DNA of 64,000 nt from Dolomedes plantarius (lineage: Eukaryota > Arthropoda > Arachnida > Araneae > Dolomedidae). Positions 11,766 through 25,259 of the stretch are shown in pieces. Both the position numbers and the translations under genes were made by a program. The stretch lies in NCBI GenBank assembly GCA_907164885.2, contig OU015490.1, forward strand, positions 231,671,741 to 231,735,740, read 5' to 3'. The notes below the pieces were generated by a model, which saw only the letters and a program-made list of their open reading frames with translations, searched no databases and was not told the DNA's origin. Each line of letters starts with the position of its first letter. Position 1 is the first letter of the stretch.

Positions 11766-13562
11766 CTAGGGGCTTCGCCCCTATGTTTGCTACGCTCGCT
11801 CCTCTTTTAGGGCTAATAGCGAGATACATAGGGGTGATTCTCGGGCAATGTAACAGCTTCCATCCATTTACCGTTGTCACCCTTATGCGAAGAGAATTTT
11901 ACCACTGTTGAATTATCAGCTTTAAAATTCAATTAAAAACTGAAATTCTAAGATAGAGACTTGAAAGGAGGTTTATAAGAATAAGAAGGCTTTCAGCTTC
12001 CAGATGATGTAAATATTTTCTTTGTAAGATAAAAACTCGAGGAGCATCGATATTACATCCCCATAGGGGTCGATATTTCTTGAGAAACTGTGTCTCATTT
12101 TTTTGATGAAAATATTAGTCTGTTTTAAAACATTTTTAAACAAATGATGTTTAGTTTGAAAGAGAAATTTCTGTAGTATTAGATTGTAAAAAGATTAAAA
12201 TTCTACGATCATTCTTTGGCGAGTTATCGTAATCTGAAGATGAAAAAGTCAATATTTTCCCACAAAACAAAATAAATAAATAAAGTTCGACGAAGATGAG
12301 CCATGTCTTACTTTAGTCCCCCCGTTTTCTGCATCCATTGGTATTGCTCTCGACCCCATATCCCCAGCGGTTTCGGAGGAGATAGAGTGACAAGCTTTTG
12401 ACAGCGGCGGCAGCGGGAGTTACTTTTTTTTAGAATAGAGAGAAGAGAGATTTGTTATTTCTAAAGTAAGCATATCATTTTACATTAAATTTATGATCTT
12501 AATGTGTTATCCGGTAAATACATCACAATAAACTAATGACACGGTAAACTTTTTGGATACATTTAGTTAAACATAAAATTCCAAACAGTACAAAGCTATA
12601 ATATTAAATAACATTTTCTGTATAGTATTCGTATATTAAAAATTACTAACATTTTCTGTATAGTATTCTTATATTAAAAACTGGCTCGGGCTTCGCCTAG
12701 CTACGCTCAAGCCATCCGTGTAACATATTTATGTACTTCGGGTCCCACAAAAGAAAAAAAAACCTACAAATGTATTAAATTCAAGTGAATAAATTCCTTT
12801 CAATTTTAATTCCCGTCGCTACCGACAGATGGCAGCACCACTGCACCAGATGATTTGGTTTCTCAGCAGTGAATGATTTTAGAATTAAAATATCTTTAAA
12901 ACTATTGAATTAACAGAATAAGTGTACGCAGAAAAAAATATCATTTTTCAAAGCTCTTTCCAAATATGTAACATTTATGTACTTTCATGAGAAAAAAAAA
13001 TACACCGATTGTCGGCCATTGCGTTACTCTCACGTGATCTCGACTATTTTCGGCCATTGCGTTAATCTCACGTGATCTCGACATCCTCCGCTGTTCCTTC
13101 ACATAAAAATCAGTAAATCCACCAAAAATCAGTATATATCTATTTAGTTTCAATAAAGTATTTATTATTATTAAACAATTTGAATATTTAGCTTTTCAAA
13201 TAAAAAGTTTGATAAATAAAAAAAATAGACATGGTGACACTTTTCATTTCAGTGATTCATTTTTTAGTGAGAATCACGCTGTGAACGAATCACCTTTTGT
13301 TTACATCTTCAAAGAGCGATGACGCTTCATTAGAATGCAAATATCTCTAAAACTATTGAATTAACAGAATAAGTGTACGCAGAAAAATTATCAGTTTTCG
13401 AAGCTCTTTCCAAATATGTAACATTTATGTACTTTCATGAGAAAAAAAATACACTGATTCCTGTATATTTGGCGGCCATTTTTTTTCGAGGATTGGTCCG
13501 CCCGGGCGCGTTACACTCACGTGATATATCGACAGACATGTCTGTCTCTTTATTAATATAGA
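11766..13562 (-). mobile_element. Helitron-like element or two overlapping copies, reverse orientation
   Basis: On the minus strand a typical Helitron 5' start (TCTATATTAATAAAGAGAC) lies at 13562. A typical 3' end lies at 11785-11766: a GGGGCGAAGCCCC hairpin running into CTAG, followed by T. A second 3'-like end, a GGCTTGAGCGTAG...GAAGCCCGAGCC hairpin, sits at 12680-12712. A ~165-bp segment is present twice (about 12885-13045 and 13336-13500), as are two ~45-bp units at 12610-12680. This suggests two related copies joined or one internally duplicated. No Rep/helicase coding is visible, so it is non-autonomous. Helitrons insert between A and T without target duplication; here the base before the 5' TC is T. 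Confidence 0.7.
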
Positions 13563-15629
13563 AGAAAGATACATTAATATTATAGCGTCGTAATTTATTG
13601 GTAAAGATAAAAGGTTATCGTAACAATAAAGTCCAAAAAAACGAAATAAATATAAAAATTAAGAAGTATATTAATCATTATTTTTCAGTTCATTTTTTTA
13701 CATTTAGTAACAGAAAGGCGTGATGGATTACGGTTCGATGATTATGCGAAACTCTAATGGATTTCATGTATATAGAAGGAACGAATGTTGCGGGTTGAAA
13801 ATTATGACCATTTAGAGTTACTCAAGCAAAACAAGAAAACATGTTTGCATTAAAAGACGATGATTCCACACAAGAATCATCGTCGTTGCGGGTGATTGCC
13901 TCAGTAGCTAAATACAACATAAACAATGATAAAAGCTTGTCGAACTCATGGTAATAAAAGACATTTTCTTCTCATTTGATTACCCTCAGAGTTATTTAAC
14001 TTTTACCGTTCAACAGCCAAAATAAAGAAACTTTGTTATGATTGTTCCTGTGCATTATTTTTGTAGGTTATCCTTCAAATCACGAAAGAGCAGATCTATA
14101 TCCTTTAAACTTAACTGGGCAATGGGATATTTGTAAACATATAAAGAACAAAATATTAATTTTAATTTCCTAGTTTTATTATACATTAAAATGTGTTAAA
14201 GGGTAATAGATTAGTTTGCGTTTATATATTACTTGATGTTTTCAATACTAAAAAAAGATTATTCACTAGGAATAATGTGTAAAAATCAATATTTTACCAT
14301 ACTATGTTGTGATATATCTAGATATCGATTACACTTCATTCCTGAAAGGTGTTATTCACATAAAGCGTTCTCATATTTTCTTAGTACTTTTCTGGATTTA
14401 ACGTTCAATAAATATAATTAAATTTCAGAAATGAATAATTCGTTACCCATGTTATAAATTAGCATAATGTTGAGATGTCCATCCAGTTATTTGCTGGTAT
14501 TGTAACACATAGTTGCAAATGCCAAGACTACATTAATTATTCGATTCATTCTCATTTCTTGCGTCATGAGATAAACAAATTTTGCACACTCAAAATTCAA
14601 TAGTATTTGTTATATTGATTTTTTTACTGTCGTCATATAGGGATACAACATTAAAAAGTGTCTGAACTCAGGACAAGGTATTACTGTACATAGTGCAATT
14701 TAATTCTGAAAGGAATCACTCACGTTTATCATTTGAATTTATTCAGGGAAAGAAACATAGAACTATAACACAGCCTCAGAATTGAATACTGCGAATCAGG
14801 AATTTTTACAAAGATTATGTCTAAAAGAATTTGATGTATTTTTGAGATAAAAAATATAATCTTAATTATTTTGACAAAAAAAATCATAAAGGGTATTCTA
14901 ATCTTTTTAAAGGAAACCAGCTAGATACGTTAATTATTTGAAAGAATAATACATATCTCATATACACCTTCTTGCAGAGTCTTGAAATTAGTGTAATTTT
15001 AGAAATAAAAGTCCCGTTATAAAATAATAATCAAATGGTTAATCGAAGTCCCAGAAGTAAAGGAATATATCTTAAAATATTTGGCTTCGAAAGTACGTGT
15101 GACACTAATCTACGAGCTATAAAAAGGAAATATCCTCTCAGGAAATAATGTATCGAATATTGCTTAAGAAAGAAAGATATTTTTGCTTTCTCATTTTAGT
15201 TGACTAGACTTATTCTGTGTCTAGTCAACGACGTACACTCTCAGTAAAATAAATTGATAAGATATTTCCAAAAATATACTCAAGTTAAAAAAAATACGAT
15301 TTCCTGTTTAAGTTCCGTTGTTTTAGTGATTTATTTATGACTTTTTAACGGAGGCAATTTTTTAGACATTCGCACAGTAAGTACACAGCGCAAATTGTTA
15401 ACTGCTTCTGAACTAGGATCACGTAACAGGCGAGAAAACATTAACCCCTTGATGTCACTTGAGTTTTGACCGAACATCTTCAAGGGTGACATCTGGAGGG
15501 TTCGTACCTTCTCCCTATCCCTCTGACCTGTTTTTGTGAATGTTTACTTTTTTGTCTTAAATAGGTAAAAATATTTTTGAACTTTAAATACTAAAAACGT
15601 GTAAATTGTTGTTTATACTAATAAAAATG
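13563..15629. other. AT-rich intergenic DNA with two perfect small hairpins
   Basis: No gene recognised. Two short perfect inverted repeats stand out: GACGATGATTC/GAATCATCGTC near 13857-13886 (7-base loop) and GTTGACTAGAC/GTCTAGTCAAC at 15199-15229 (9-base loop). Neither is followed by the T-run expected of a polymerase III terminator. Confidence 0.5.
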
Positions 15630-15840
15630 TGTATATTTTTCATATTTGTAAATGAAAATAAGCATGAAACCAAACAAAGTTTTTGCGAGGAATATTTTAC
15701 AACATATTCTGGATTTCAAGTATGTCTTTCTATCTTCGCAGGAACTTTGTTCTGAGGATATTCGCTCAACCACAGAGCGACATTGTTGTGTAGTCCATAA
15801 TGTGTATTATCATATAGGTGGTCCAACACTGCTTCTTACG
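15630..15840 (+). repeat. Left copy of ~210-bp direct repeat flanking a Helitron
   Basis: This segment (from GTGTATATTTTTCATATTTG to CCAACACTGCTTCTTA) recurs at about 16640-16853 in the same orientation with roughly 15% divergence and small indels. The Helitron begins four bases after its right end. Its reading frame (15652-15873) is not conserved in the second copy, so I do not call it coding. Confidence 0.88.
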
Positions 15841-15843
15841 CTG

Positions 15844-16553
15844 CCTATATATATAAAACAGTTCCGTAACTGACTGACTGATAGACAACGCACGGACCAT
15901 ACCGCTGGACCTAAAGGGCTGAAATTTTGCATGGCGATTCTTCTTATAGTGTAGGGGTGCACTAAGAGAGATTTTAAAAAAAATTCTTCTTAGATTTTTT
16001 TAAATTAAATATTTAATCTGATTTTTAAACATCCTTTAAAGTTTGCATTTAAAATAATAATTGGAGGGTTATAAAATTTATATCACGAGAAAGATCCTAA
16101 AATGTACTTTAAAATGAAATATCTTTCGAATCTTTACCTCCATTTTCTGATTGTTGGTGAATTTTTAAATATAGTTTTTAGAATTCCATTTATTAAATGC
16201 TGATCACGTGATTTCTTTTTTTTTCGTGATACTTTAAATGAATTTATCGTCACGTGCATAACAACGAAATAAATTGACAAAAATATATTATTTTTTCTTG
16301 CTAATGCGGCAGACGATTGGACATTATCCAAAAAAATATTAAAATACCGTAAAAGAAATTTTCCTCAAACAGTACTATAATCTTTAATATGTTCCATTAC
16401 ATTTAATTTGAATATTTTCTTCTACATTATTTTGTCTATAAAAATATCCGTTACGATTGCTTTATAAATATTCTTTTTTGGCATTAATTGCATACCTTGA
16501 CCGTTGTATTTAATTTGAATGTACTCCATAGCGAAGTACGGGTTTTCAGCTAG
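15844..16553 (+). mobile_element. Non-autonomous Helitron (710 bp)
   Basis: The 5' end reads CCTATATATATAAAAC (canonical TC mutated to CC), then AGTTCCGTAACTGACTGACTG. The 3' end has a short hairpin context (GTACTCCATAGCGAAGTAC), then GGGTTTTCAGCTAG, followed by host T. These are standard Helitron termini: start TC, 3' subterminal hairpin, end CTAG, insertion before T. There is no coding capacity for the Rep/helicase protein. A truncated relative at 21517-22020 matches its first ~490 bp. Confidence 0.87.

Positions 16554-16624
<71 letters not shown>
16554..16624. repeat. (TA)n microsatellite
   Basis: About 34 TA units directly after the Helitron 3' end, followed by a run of T. Confidence 0.95.
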
Positions 16625-16637
<13 letters not shown>

Positions 16638-16639
16638 AA

Positions 16640-16853
16640 ATTGCGTATATCTTTCATATTTACAAATGAAAAAAAGCATGAAACCAAGCAAAGTTTCTGC
16701 GAGGAATACTCTACAATCTATTCTGGCTTTCAAGTATGTCTTTCTATCTGGGTAGGAACTTTTCTCTGAGGACATTCACCCAACCACAGAGCGACATTGT
16801 TGACTAGTCTATAATGTGTATTATCATATAGGTGTGCCAACACTGCTTCTTAA
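16640..16853 (+). repeat. Right copy of ~210-bp direct repeat
   Basis: Matches 15630-15840 over its whole length, including GGAATACTCTACAATCTATT versus GGAATATTTTACAACATATT and the ACCACAGAGCGACATTGTTG block. The pair brackets the Helitron and the TA tract. Confidence 0.88.
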
Positions 16854-16876
16854 GTTTAAGGAATATATAACTACGC

Positions 16877-16890
16877 ATCTTACTTAAATA

Positions 16891-16934
<44 letters not shown>

Positions 16935-16948
16935 TATTTAAGTAAGAT
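16877..16948. repeat. Palindrome with 17-bp arms around a (TA)n core
   Basis: ATCTTACTTAAATAGTA at 16877-16893 is reverse-complemented at 16932-16948, with only TA units between. The whole 72 bp is one perfect inverted repeat. ATTTAAGTA then repeats twice more up to 16970. Confidence 0.92.
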
Positions 16949-16970
16949 CTATTTAAGTACTATTTAAGTA

Positions 16971-18225
16971 AGTTAAGATAAATCATAAGATTAAGATAGC
17001 TTACTTATTCACAGCACTTACCTCACACAAGGAAATTTGATGCGATTTCATTCCGATAAACATGAATCATTATTCCAAATCATTATTTTTTTTTTCCAAA
17101 TAAAAACTTCCTTTTGTAGTTATTTGTAGCGTAACCGTTTTTATCCAATCTCAAATTAGAATCCACCCTTACAGAAACCGCTACTGATTTTTAACTGTTT
17201 TTCCGGTGGAAAAGATAAACTTATTTAAAAAGAGTTTTCCTCCAGAAGTTTTTGCAGCGCGTGAGAGGGAGATAATAATGAGAATATTGGAAATAGGAAG
17301 TTGTAGTTTTTCGGAAGCAAGTCACCTTCTTTTTCTTTCAAGGAAAACTTATAAATGTCGTACTATGGAAAAAGGACTTCAGTCAGCAGACCGTTCCCGA
17401 CTCAAATAGGTATTCTAGAGGTGAGTTAAGTTTTTTCTGATTGAACAAGTAATAATAATGGATGACTATTTGTTATTTATAATCATAAAATGTATAAATT
17501 GGAAGATCCCGTATTTTTTTGGACCAAAACATGCGCAGGACGATAACATGAATCTCAAATTTGCGGGAAGATTTTTAGAAAAGAATATTTTGTATTTTTC
17601 TAGGTATATAAAGATATTTTCAATTTCTCACTGAAAGGCAGTAATCACCTTTAAATCTTAGTAATGATGCTTTTCATACTTGAGCGCACTGTACAAAAGC
17701 AACTACCACAGATATTGCTTTCAAATTTTCAGGGTAATTGTATAAGGATGCTACCTAAAATATTCACCTAATTGTTTTCTTAAAAAATTATTTTACTAAG
17801 AAATTGTACCATATGACTAATTTCAATGTGCTTTTTCAGTTTTTTTTAAATCTGATTGTCCTTGAGTAAATATTCTTTGGTTTTTAAAATTTTAAATAGG
17901 TGCGGAATTATACTAAATGTTTTTACATCACAAAAATTAAAAATAATTATTGAAACTTTATTATTGGTCTTACAAGTCTACCCGCAGTGTATCTGTATAA
18001 ATTTGAAATTTTCAGAAAATACACTAACTTCATACTTCATGAATAAAATTTTTATTTACTTCTAATAAAATTAATTCAGGGAACATAATTTATAAGATAT
18101 AGAGAAGTAATATTGAAATTTTCATGTATAGTGGACAATAAAAAAAAAATTATAGAAGTTCGATAAAACAGCAAAAATTCTGACTTTTCTACTTGCCTAA
18201 AGGTGATGAATCTCCTTCATAAAGA
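16971..18225. other. AT-rich intergenic DNA
   Basis: No gene recognised. A 67-codon frame at 17206-17409 is followed by GTGAGTTAAG near 17420, which could be a splice donor, but nothing else supports an exon. Confidence 0.45.
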
Positions 18226-18226
18226 T

Positions 18227-18285
<59 letters not shown>
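18226..18285. repeat. (TA)n microsatellite
   Basis: About 30 uninterrupted AT units. Confidence 0.95.
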
Positions 18286-18288
<3 letters not shown>

Positions 18289-18900
18289 AATATATGTAAT
18301 ATTTTAAAGTTACCCTCGGACGAAAAGATGTACCACAATATTAAGCCGATTTTTTATGTAAAAACATGCATATGCTCCGAAAATTACGGTGTTTTATATT
18401 ATACTACTTTTATTTGAACTTATCTTAAAGTTAGAGAAAAAGAGCTTATGTGTTTATAACACGTAATATATAATAGTCAAACATTTTATAGCATTATTTG
18501 CGAACGGGGCATTAATTTATGAACAGTGTTATAAAACTATGCCAATCATTGTTATTATTAATCATAAACAATTTGACTTCCATTGAAATACTGCTGTAAT
18601 TGAAAGATAAATTCATAATTTCTTGTTCAAGATATGCGTTAATTGTCATCCCAGAATTTCGTTGATTTAAATGATAATGACATTGCAATCCATTAATAAA
18701 TAGAAGAGTTTTCCGATTTTACGGATCACTGATGTACTAATACTGGAAAAATCTTTAAATCATAATAAAGGAAATTTATTGTCGTCTTGCGTAAATAATT
18801 GCATTTTGTAAATTTAATAATATACTGTTATTTAAATTCTGTTGATATACTGAATATAATAAACTTGTATTGCAACGTCTTATCTTACACTTTATTTTGC
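18286..18900. other. AT-rich DNA up to the assembly gap
   Basis: Nothing recognisable on either strand. Confidence 0.5.
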
Positions 18901-19000
18901 NNNNNNNNNNNNNNNNNNNNNNNNNNNNNNNNNNNNNNNNNNNNNNNNNNNNNNNNNNNNNNNNNNNNNNNNNNNNNNNNNNNNNNNNNNNNNNNNNNNN
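18901..19000. other. Assembly gap (100 N)
   Basis: Exactly 100 N, the usual placeholder for a scaffold join of unknown size. Reading frames crossing it are meaningless and true distance across it is unknown. Confidence 0.98.
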
Positions 19001-19710
19001 CAACAGGAGGTCATGGAGATAGGCCTATATGGCTGACATGATGCTCGACGACTAATGACCATAGAGCAACAGGACAAACAATTTTTAGCTAAAACCTGCC
19101 GGCTGGAGTACCCATTAACCACAGCGCTCTCTCTGTACTCGCTGCCTTCTCTGTACTCACTGCTTTTTTTTTAATAAGCCTCGTACTTTTGGAAATAAAT
19201 TACTTATTAGACATTCCACGTTGGAAAAGGACAAAAATTAACGATATAAGCATTAAGTTTTTAAATTTTGTGAAAATAAGGCACTTTTTTTAAAGTAAAA
19301 TAACAAAACAAAACGTAGGATAGGTTTCTTTTATTTATGCACTAAAATTGAATTAAAATAATAATATATAAAAACAGGGTAACATTATACACGAAGCTCC
19401 AAATATATATTTTTTAATTTTAATGATTGTATTACTATTCACAATCTCTTTCACTTTATAATACTTTGAAAACTGTTATATGTCAAATCATCGGACAATT
19501 TTATTTCAGATTTTTTATGGAGATATTCAAGAGCTTAATATTAGCTTTTTCATTTAGTGTGTAAACTTTTTGTTTAAGTTTTAGATTTAATTTATAGTAA
19601 TGAATATAGTAATGATAAAGTTAATTAAAAATTTATTTGAGGAATGTTTTTAAAGTTACATGCATAATGCACGGGTCGCACTATTAAAACGGAAAAATAA
19701 ATCTTCAATG

Positions 19711-19716
<6 letters not shown>
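19001..19716. other. AT-rich intergenic DNA after the gap
   Basis: The first ~150 bp are more GC-rich (AGGAGGTCATGGAGATAGGC) and may be the edge of a repeat cut by the gap. Nothing else is recognised. Confidence 0.4.
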
Positions 19717-19760
<44 letters not shown>

Positions 19761-19793
19761 GTATTATGTATATATATATATATATAACACATA
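19717..19793. repeat. (TA)n(TATG)n(TA)n microsatellite
   Basis: TA units, four GTAT/ATGT units, then TA units again. Confidence 0.93.
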
Positions 19794-20939
19794 AGCAATA
19801 TAAATGTGACACACAGTTATTAAATTAGATGTTAAACGAGCTTCGAAATTTTAAAGGGTATAAAATTAGAATTTAGGAGTATAAATCTTTTCTTCATGTT
19901 TATAAATGATGAATTACTACTAAGTATACTTATTACTTTAAAACGTTGTATAAATATTCAAGAGCGACTGAATACTTAGTTTATGGCTGCAAAGGAAAAA
20001 ATGTTTCTGCTTGATTTAATATACCTCAAAGTTCTATTCAGAAATATTTCTACTGGGGAAAATTATATTAAAGTACTATGGGTATTTTAGCATAAAAGAT
20101 TAATAAAACACATTTTTAAACATTTTTAAAAAAATTTAAAATTTGATGATTTATACATATTTGGATCTATAATGGCCCAATTTGGATACTGCAATTTTCT
20201 TGTAAAAGCTAGTAAGATGCATTTGAAATATATCATTTTACCTTTTTTTCCAGTGGAAACAGAGAATGCCATTGAATGAAACATTTTAAATTAGTAAAAT
20301 ATTTTGTTTAAATAATCTAACTCTTTCCTTATGAAATTATATCTATTTGATATGTATTATCCTAAAATTGCATGTCAGCCTTGAGGTGTCAATTTAAGTT
20401 ATTAAAATCTTGTATAATGCATTTCAAAGTAATTGATAGCTGTATTATTTAGTTTTATATTTAGTACCGATCTTTTTTTTTCATATTTCTATACATTGCT
20501 AACACGTGTTCAGGAAATCTTCGAAGCCATATCGTTCACAATTTATATTACGAATAATTTTCACATGAAAGAACTTCCTCCTACCAACAATAGAAACGAA
20601 CAACATAACTTTTCTTACGATTTCTTCAAGAGAATTTTCAAAAATTACAGCCACAAAATAAATAGCATATTTTTAAGTATGTTATCTTGTTGATTATATC
20701 TAGATATATTGTAAACTATATCTAATGAATAAATAGCCCTTACTTGCAAAGGGTTGATGAATAAAAATTGCTATCTAATTACTTATTACTCTTTCTTGTA
20801 GACGATTCTCTGCAAGTAAAGGATTTTTGTCTTCTCTATACATCATTTACATACCACAGACATAAATTAAATGGTAAGTAGGTAATTAAGATACGACGTC
20901 AATTATGAAACTAAATATATCCTATAAAGTATCGAGCAT
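19794..20939. other. AT-rich intergenic DNA
   Basis: No supportable gene. The 86-codon frame at 20433-20693 shows no motif I recognise. Confidence 0.5.
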
Positions 20940-21516
<577 letters not shown>

Positions 21517-22020
21517 TCTATATATATAAAACAATTCCGTAACTGACAGACTGACTGACTGACTGACTCACTGACAGATAACGCACAGACTAAACCGCTG
21601 GACCTAAATGGCTGAAATTTTGCATGGCGATTTTTCTTATGGTGTAGGGGTGCACTAAGAAAGATTTTTGACAAATTCTTCTTAGATTTTTTTTAATTAA
21701 ATTTGAAACTGTTTTTGTAACATTTTAAAGTTTGCATTTAAAATAAATATTTGAGGGTTATAAAATTTATATCACGAGAAAGATCATAAAAATTCCTTTA
21801 AAATGAAATCTTTTTCGATCCTTTACCTCTATTTTCTTATTTTTCGTAAATTTTTAAAGATCAATTATTAGAATTTAATTTATTAAATGCTGATCACATG
21901 ATTTCTTTTTATGGTACTGTAAATAAATTTATCGTCATGTTCATAACAACGAAATAGACCAAAAAAATATTTGTTTTCTTTCTAATGCAGCAGACGATTG
22001 GATATTATCCAAAAAAATAA
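21517..22020 (+). mobile_element. 3'-truncated copy of the Helitron at 15844-16553
   Basis: It starts A|TCTATATATATAAAACAATT, followed by CCGTAACTGACAGACTGACT, and can be followed against the first copy through CGCTGGACCTAAATGG, TTTGCATGGCGATT and GACGATTGGATATTATCC. It loses similarity near 22020. The 3' hairpin and CTAG end are missing; a TA/TG microsatellite and then an LTR follow. Confidence 0.85.
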
Positions 22021-22038
22021 ATATCCCTTACTTTTTTT

Positions 22039-22618
<580 letters not shown>

Positions 22619-22702
22619 CTGAAACACACAACTAAAAAAATAAAGACTAAAAAAGAAGTGATTAAAAACAAAGAGTAAAAATAAATTTGGCAGGCATTGA
22701 TC

Positions 22703-23227
22703 TTAGGTTGCAACTCTGTAGCGATCATGTGGTTTTATCTTGACCACTATGTAAGGTCCTAAGAACTTGGGTGTTAGCCTCAGACTTCCTCCTAACTGGG
22801 TTCTCTCCATTGTTGCCGAGTCATTGATGTTGTAGAGTGGAGCATTTTTCCAACGGCACTTGTATTGGCGTCGATACTCCACTTGTACTTTGAAGATATT
22901 CGCTCTGGTCTGTCCACGAATAGCCTCTTTTCCCTGAATCATGGGTAGCAGGAATTCTACATCGAGGATTTTTACGTTCGCCATGTTGGTGGATTTGCTG
23001 ACAGGGCTGTTGATGATTCTCTGCGCGTCAAGAATGAACTTTAAACACTTTGCAGGGTCGCCCATTTGCTTATAACCATTTATTGGCTCTGCTAAAGGCA
23101 ATCTTCGTGACTTTTGTGATACTAGAATTTTATCTTTCCACACAACATTGAAACGCAAATGAGTATTTCCGAGCTGTTTAATCGGTTCACGCCCTTCCGT
23201 ATCTGAAGAACCTGATCTCGTACACAA
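22703..23227 (-). pseudogene. Pol remnant: RT start fused to integrase C terminus
   Basis: The 174-codon frame begins with the stretch that normally precedes RT (KILVSQKSRRLPLAEPIN). Within a few residues it passes to a segment typical of the integrase C-terminal region (SPVSKSTN, then VQVEYRRQYKCRW, then TQLGGSLRLTPKFLGPY). In an intact gypsy pol these are about 800-900 residues apart, so RT, RNase H and integrase cores have been deleted with the frame roughly kept. It cannot act as a polymerase or integrase. It overlaps the protease frame by about 100 bp. Confidence 0.75.
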
Positions 23228-23613
23228 CTATTAACGATGTGATTAACTTCAAGTGATGCGCTGTCAATCACCGCCGAACAAAATGGAAGTTCACTCCGAT
23301 TCACCGACGAGTCAGAAATAGTCGGTTCACTTTGGCCGTCTGCCAATTCCTTTTCCTTCGGTAACTTCAAACAATACGGCGGGAAGATTCCCTGCATTTC
23401 TAATTGATCACTGACCAGAGCTTGAATTTCAACGGGTTTGTTATCTTTGTAAAAAGAAAAAGAAAAAGTTGCAGTCTCGGCAAAAACTCTGTTTCCAATA
23501 CAATCTTTCATTAGTATAGTGCCCAATGTGGTTTTCTGTGGAAAAAGGGATTTATTTACAATTATTAGCTCACTTCCAGAATCTTTGAGATATTTCCTTT
23601 TTTTCCCATCCAC
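23122..23613 (-). pseudogene. Retrotransposon protease-like segment
   Basis: A 163-codon frame starting KYLKDSGSELIIVNKSLF, where DSGS fits the active-site D-T/S-G of retroviral-type aspartic proteases, followed by FPPYCLKLPKEKE and an acidic stretch leading towards pol. In gypsy elements this protease matures Gag and Pol. A frame change is needed to reach the pol remnant. I found no zinc-knuckle CCHC motif in the decayed DNA between gag and here (24040-23620). Confidence 0.68.
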
Positions 23614-24039
23614 CAGAATATCAATAAATTCTAACTAATTTTGTATCACGTTTTTGACCCTGTTTTGGTTCCAGATACCACGAACTAATTTTCCGTCTCA
23701 TTATATTTCGACATCCGGTACCGTTTCGGGCAGGTGTGAGCAAAATGAAAGTTTTATCCCTTCCCTCCGCACACTTAACAAATTCTTTCTGCTTGACTAT
23801 TCTGATATTGGTTACGCCGAAAAGATTAATTTTTGATTGGCGGTTTTTGAGAACATGCTGCTTTCGACTTATTAGTATGCAAACCAGGATGGTTTACCTC
23901 AGACAATAATTTACCTCGTGATTAAAATAATTAAGTCACATACACGGCCTAAGTGATTTGGGTAAAACCACGGTTTACCTTCCGAACACCTATATATTCT
24001 TTAGTTTTGAAATCCAATGTTTCATAAAATTTACCAGCA

Positions 24040-24640
24040 ACAATTAAACACCCAATTTTCGAAAATCCTTTTTGATTTCCCTAACTTGACAATAGTAATC
24101 AAATATTGCAGCCAGTCGCGATGCAAATTGCACGTGCGATTCATTTGATAAGGGTTGAGCATTTTTAAAATCACTATAACACTCTTTAGGTGTCGGTTGA
24201 AATTCGGTCAAAAACAACTCCTTTAGTTTTTAATAATCCGACAATTCTTCCACGGTTGCATATGTTAGAACATTATTAGCTTTTTCCCCTAGCAAGTTAA
24301 TTAATACCTCAGCTTTTAAACCTATAGGAACTTCTTTCGTAGCGAATGCTTTCTCTAAAGAAGGAAAAAAGAAATGCAATGCCTCGGGTTTCTCAGAAAC
24401 AGAAATTGTTAATGTTTTTACACTTTTTATCACATTCTCAACACTAAATAGCACGTTAGTTCGTTCACCAGGCAATGATTGCTTTTTTAACTTTGTAGCT
24501 CAATTTCCTTCTCGAGTTGGGCTAATTTAATTTTTTCAATATCCAGTCTAAGTTGTACATTAGCTAGTTGAGTCATGCGATCATCCACGACCGAATTGAC
24601 AACACCACGGACAAACTCTTGTTCAGTTTTAAACTTTGCT
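24040..24640 (-). pseudogene. Retrotransposon Gag remnant
   Basis: Two frames joined across short breaks. 24640-24487 encodes AKFKTEQEFVRGV and a charged coiled-coil-like stretch (LDIEKIKLAQLEKEIELQ). 24475-24040 holds LKAEVLINLLGEKANNVL, an in-frame stop after ELSDY (near 24230), then KLKELFLTEFQPTPKEC and VQFASRLAAIFDYYC. This order matches the capsid region of gypsy-type Gag proteins that I recognise from arachnid genomes. The single stop and the break near 24480 prevent a full product. Confidence 0.75.
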
Positions 24641-24715
24641 TGCGTCACACTGGGAGGTGTTCGTTTCTTCGATTCCCACAGCGTGGTGTCAGAAGTGGGA
24701 TTCGGCTCACTTCGC

Positions 24716-24757
24716 TCCCCCCCCCCCCCACACACACATATATATATATATATATAA
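24716..24757. repeat. Poly-C/(AC)n/(AT)n tract
   Basis: About 13 C, then five AC units, then AT units, at the broken end of the LTR element. Confidence 0.93.
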
Positions 24758-25259
24758 CTAAAATAAATAAACCAACAGAGTTATATAAATATAATAAGAA
24801 TATAGACAAAAAACAAACAGAAATAGAGCACTCAGGGCATCCACGCACCAGAGGCAAGATTCTGTATAAGTGCCGGAACTGAACCATAAAACGACATAGA
24901 GGTAACCGCTAGGTCTCTTCATCAGGGAGCCTAACCAAATCAGTTACCTCAAGGGGAACTTTCTGAATAGGATGCAAGTAAGACCAAAAGACATCGCAAG
25001 GCTCCGAGTTCCCCATGGAAACATTTAGTCTAAAGAAAATAAAAAGACAAGCACAACTTACAGTAAGGGCTCAGCGAACCGTACATGCAAGCACACAAAT
25101 AATCGTAATGTAAAGCCAAAGATGCATACACATCCCAATTCCGTAAGTGACGGTTATGGCGAAACAGCAGCCAATTCTATCCTATCAGTTACATCATTGT
25201 TACAATACTACAGCGCCACCCCCCATTACAGCTTAAACAAATGAAAACATAAACACTAT
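24758..25259 (-). mobile_element. Probable 3' non-coding tail of the Penelope-like element
   Basis: This lies between the RT remnant and the LTR element. Minus-strand CTGATGAAGAG near 24927-24917 resembles the CUGAUGA core of hammerhead ribozymes that some Penelope-like elements carry, but the expected GAAA after stem II is not present. The boundary is a guess. Confidence 0.35.

Noticed and set aside
16519..16755. Frames reading as (IY)n across TA microsatellites (also 20905-21210, 21998-22222, 50637-51039, 54243-54478)
   Set aside because: They are translations of (TA)n and have no coding meaning.
17206..17430. Possible small exon with GTGAGT donor
   Set aside because: No acceptor or conserved protein; donor-like hexamers occur by chance at this frequency.
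18776..19122. Frames crossing 18901-19000
   Set aside because: They run through the N gap.
24917..24960. Hammerhead ribozyme in the Penelope tail
   Set aside because: CTGATGA is present on the minus strand but the GAAA after stem II is not, so the core is incomplete.
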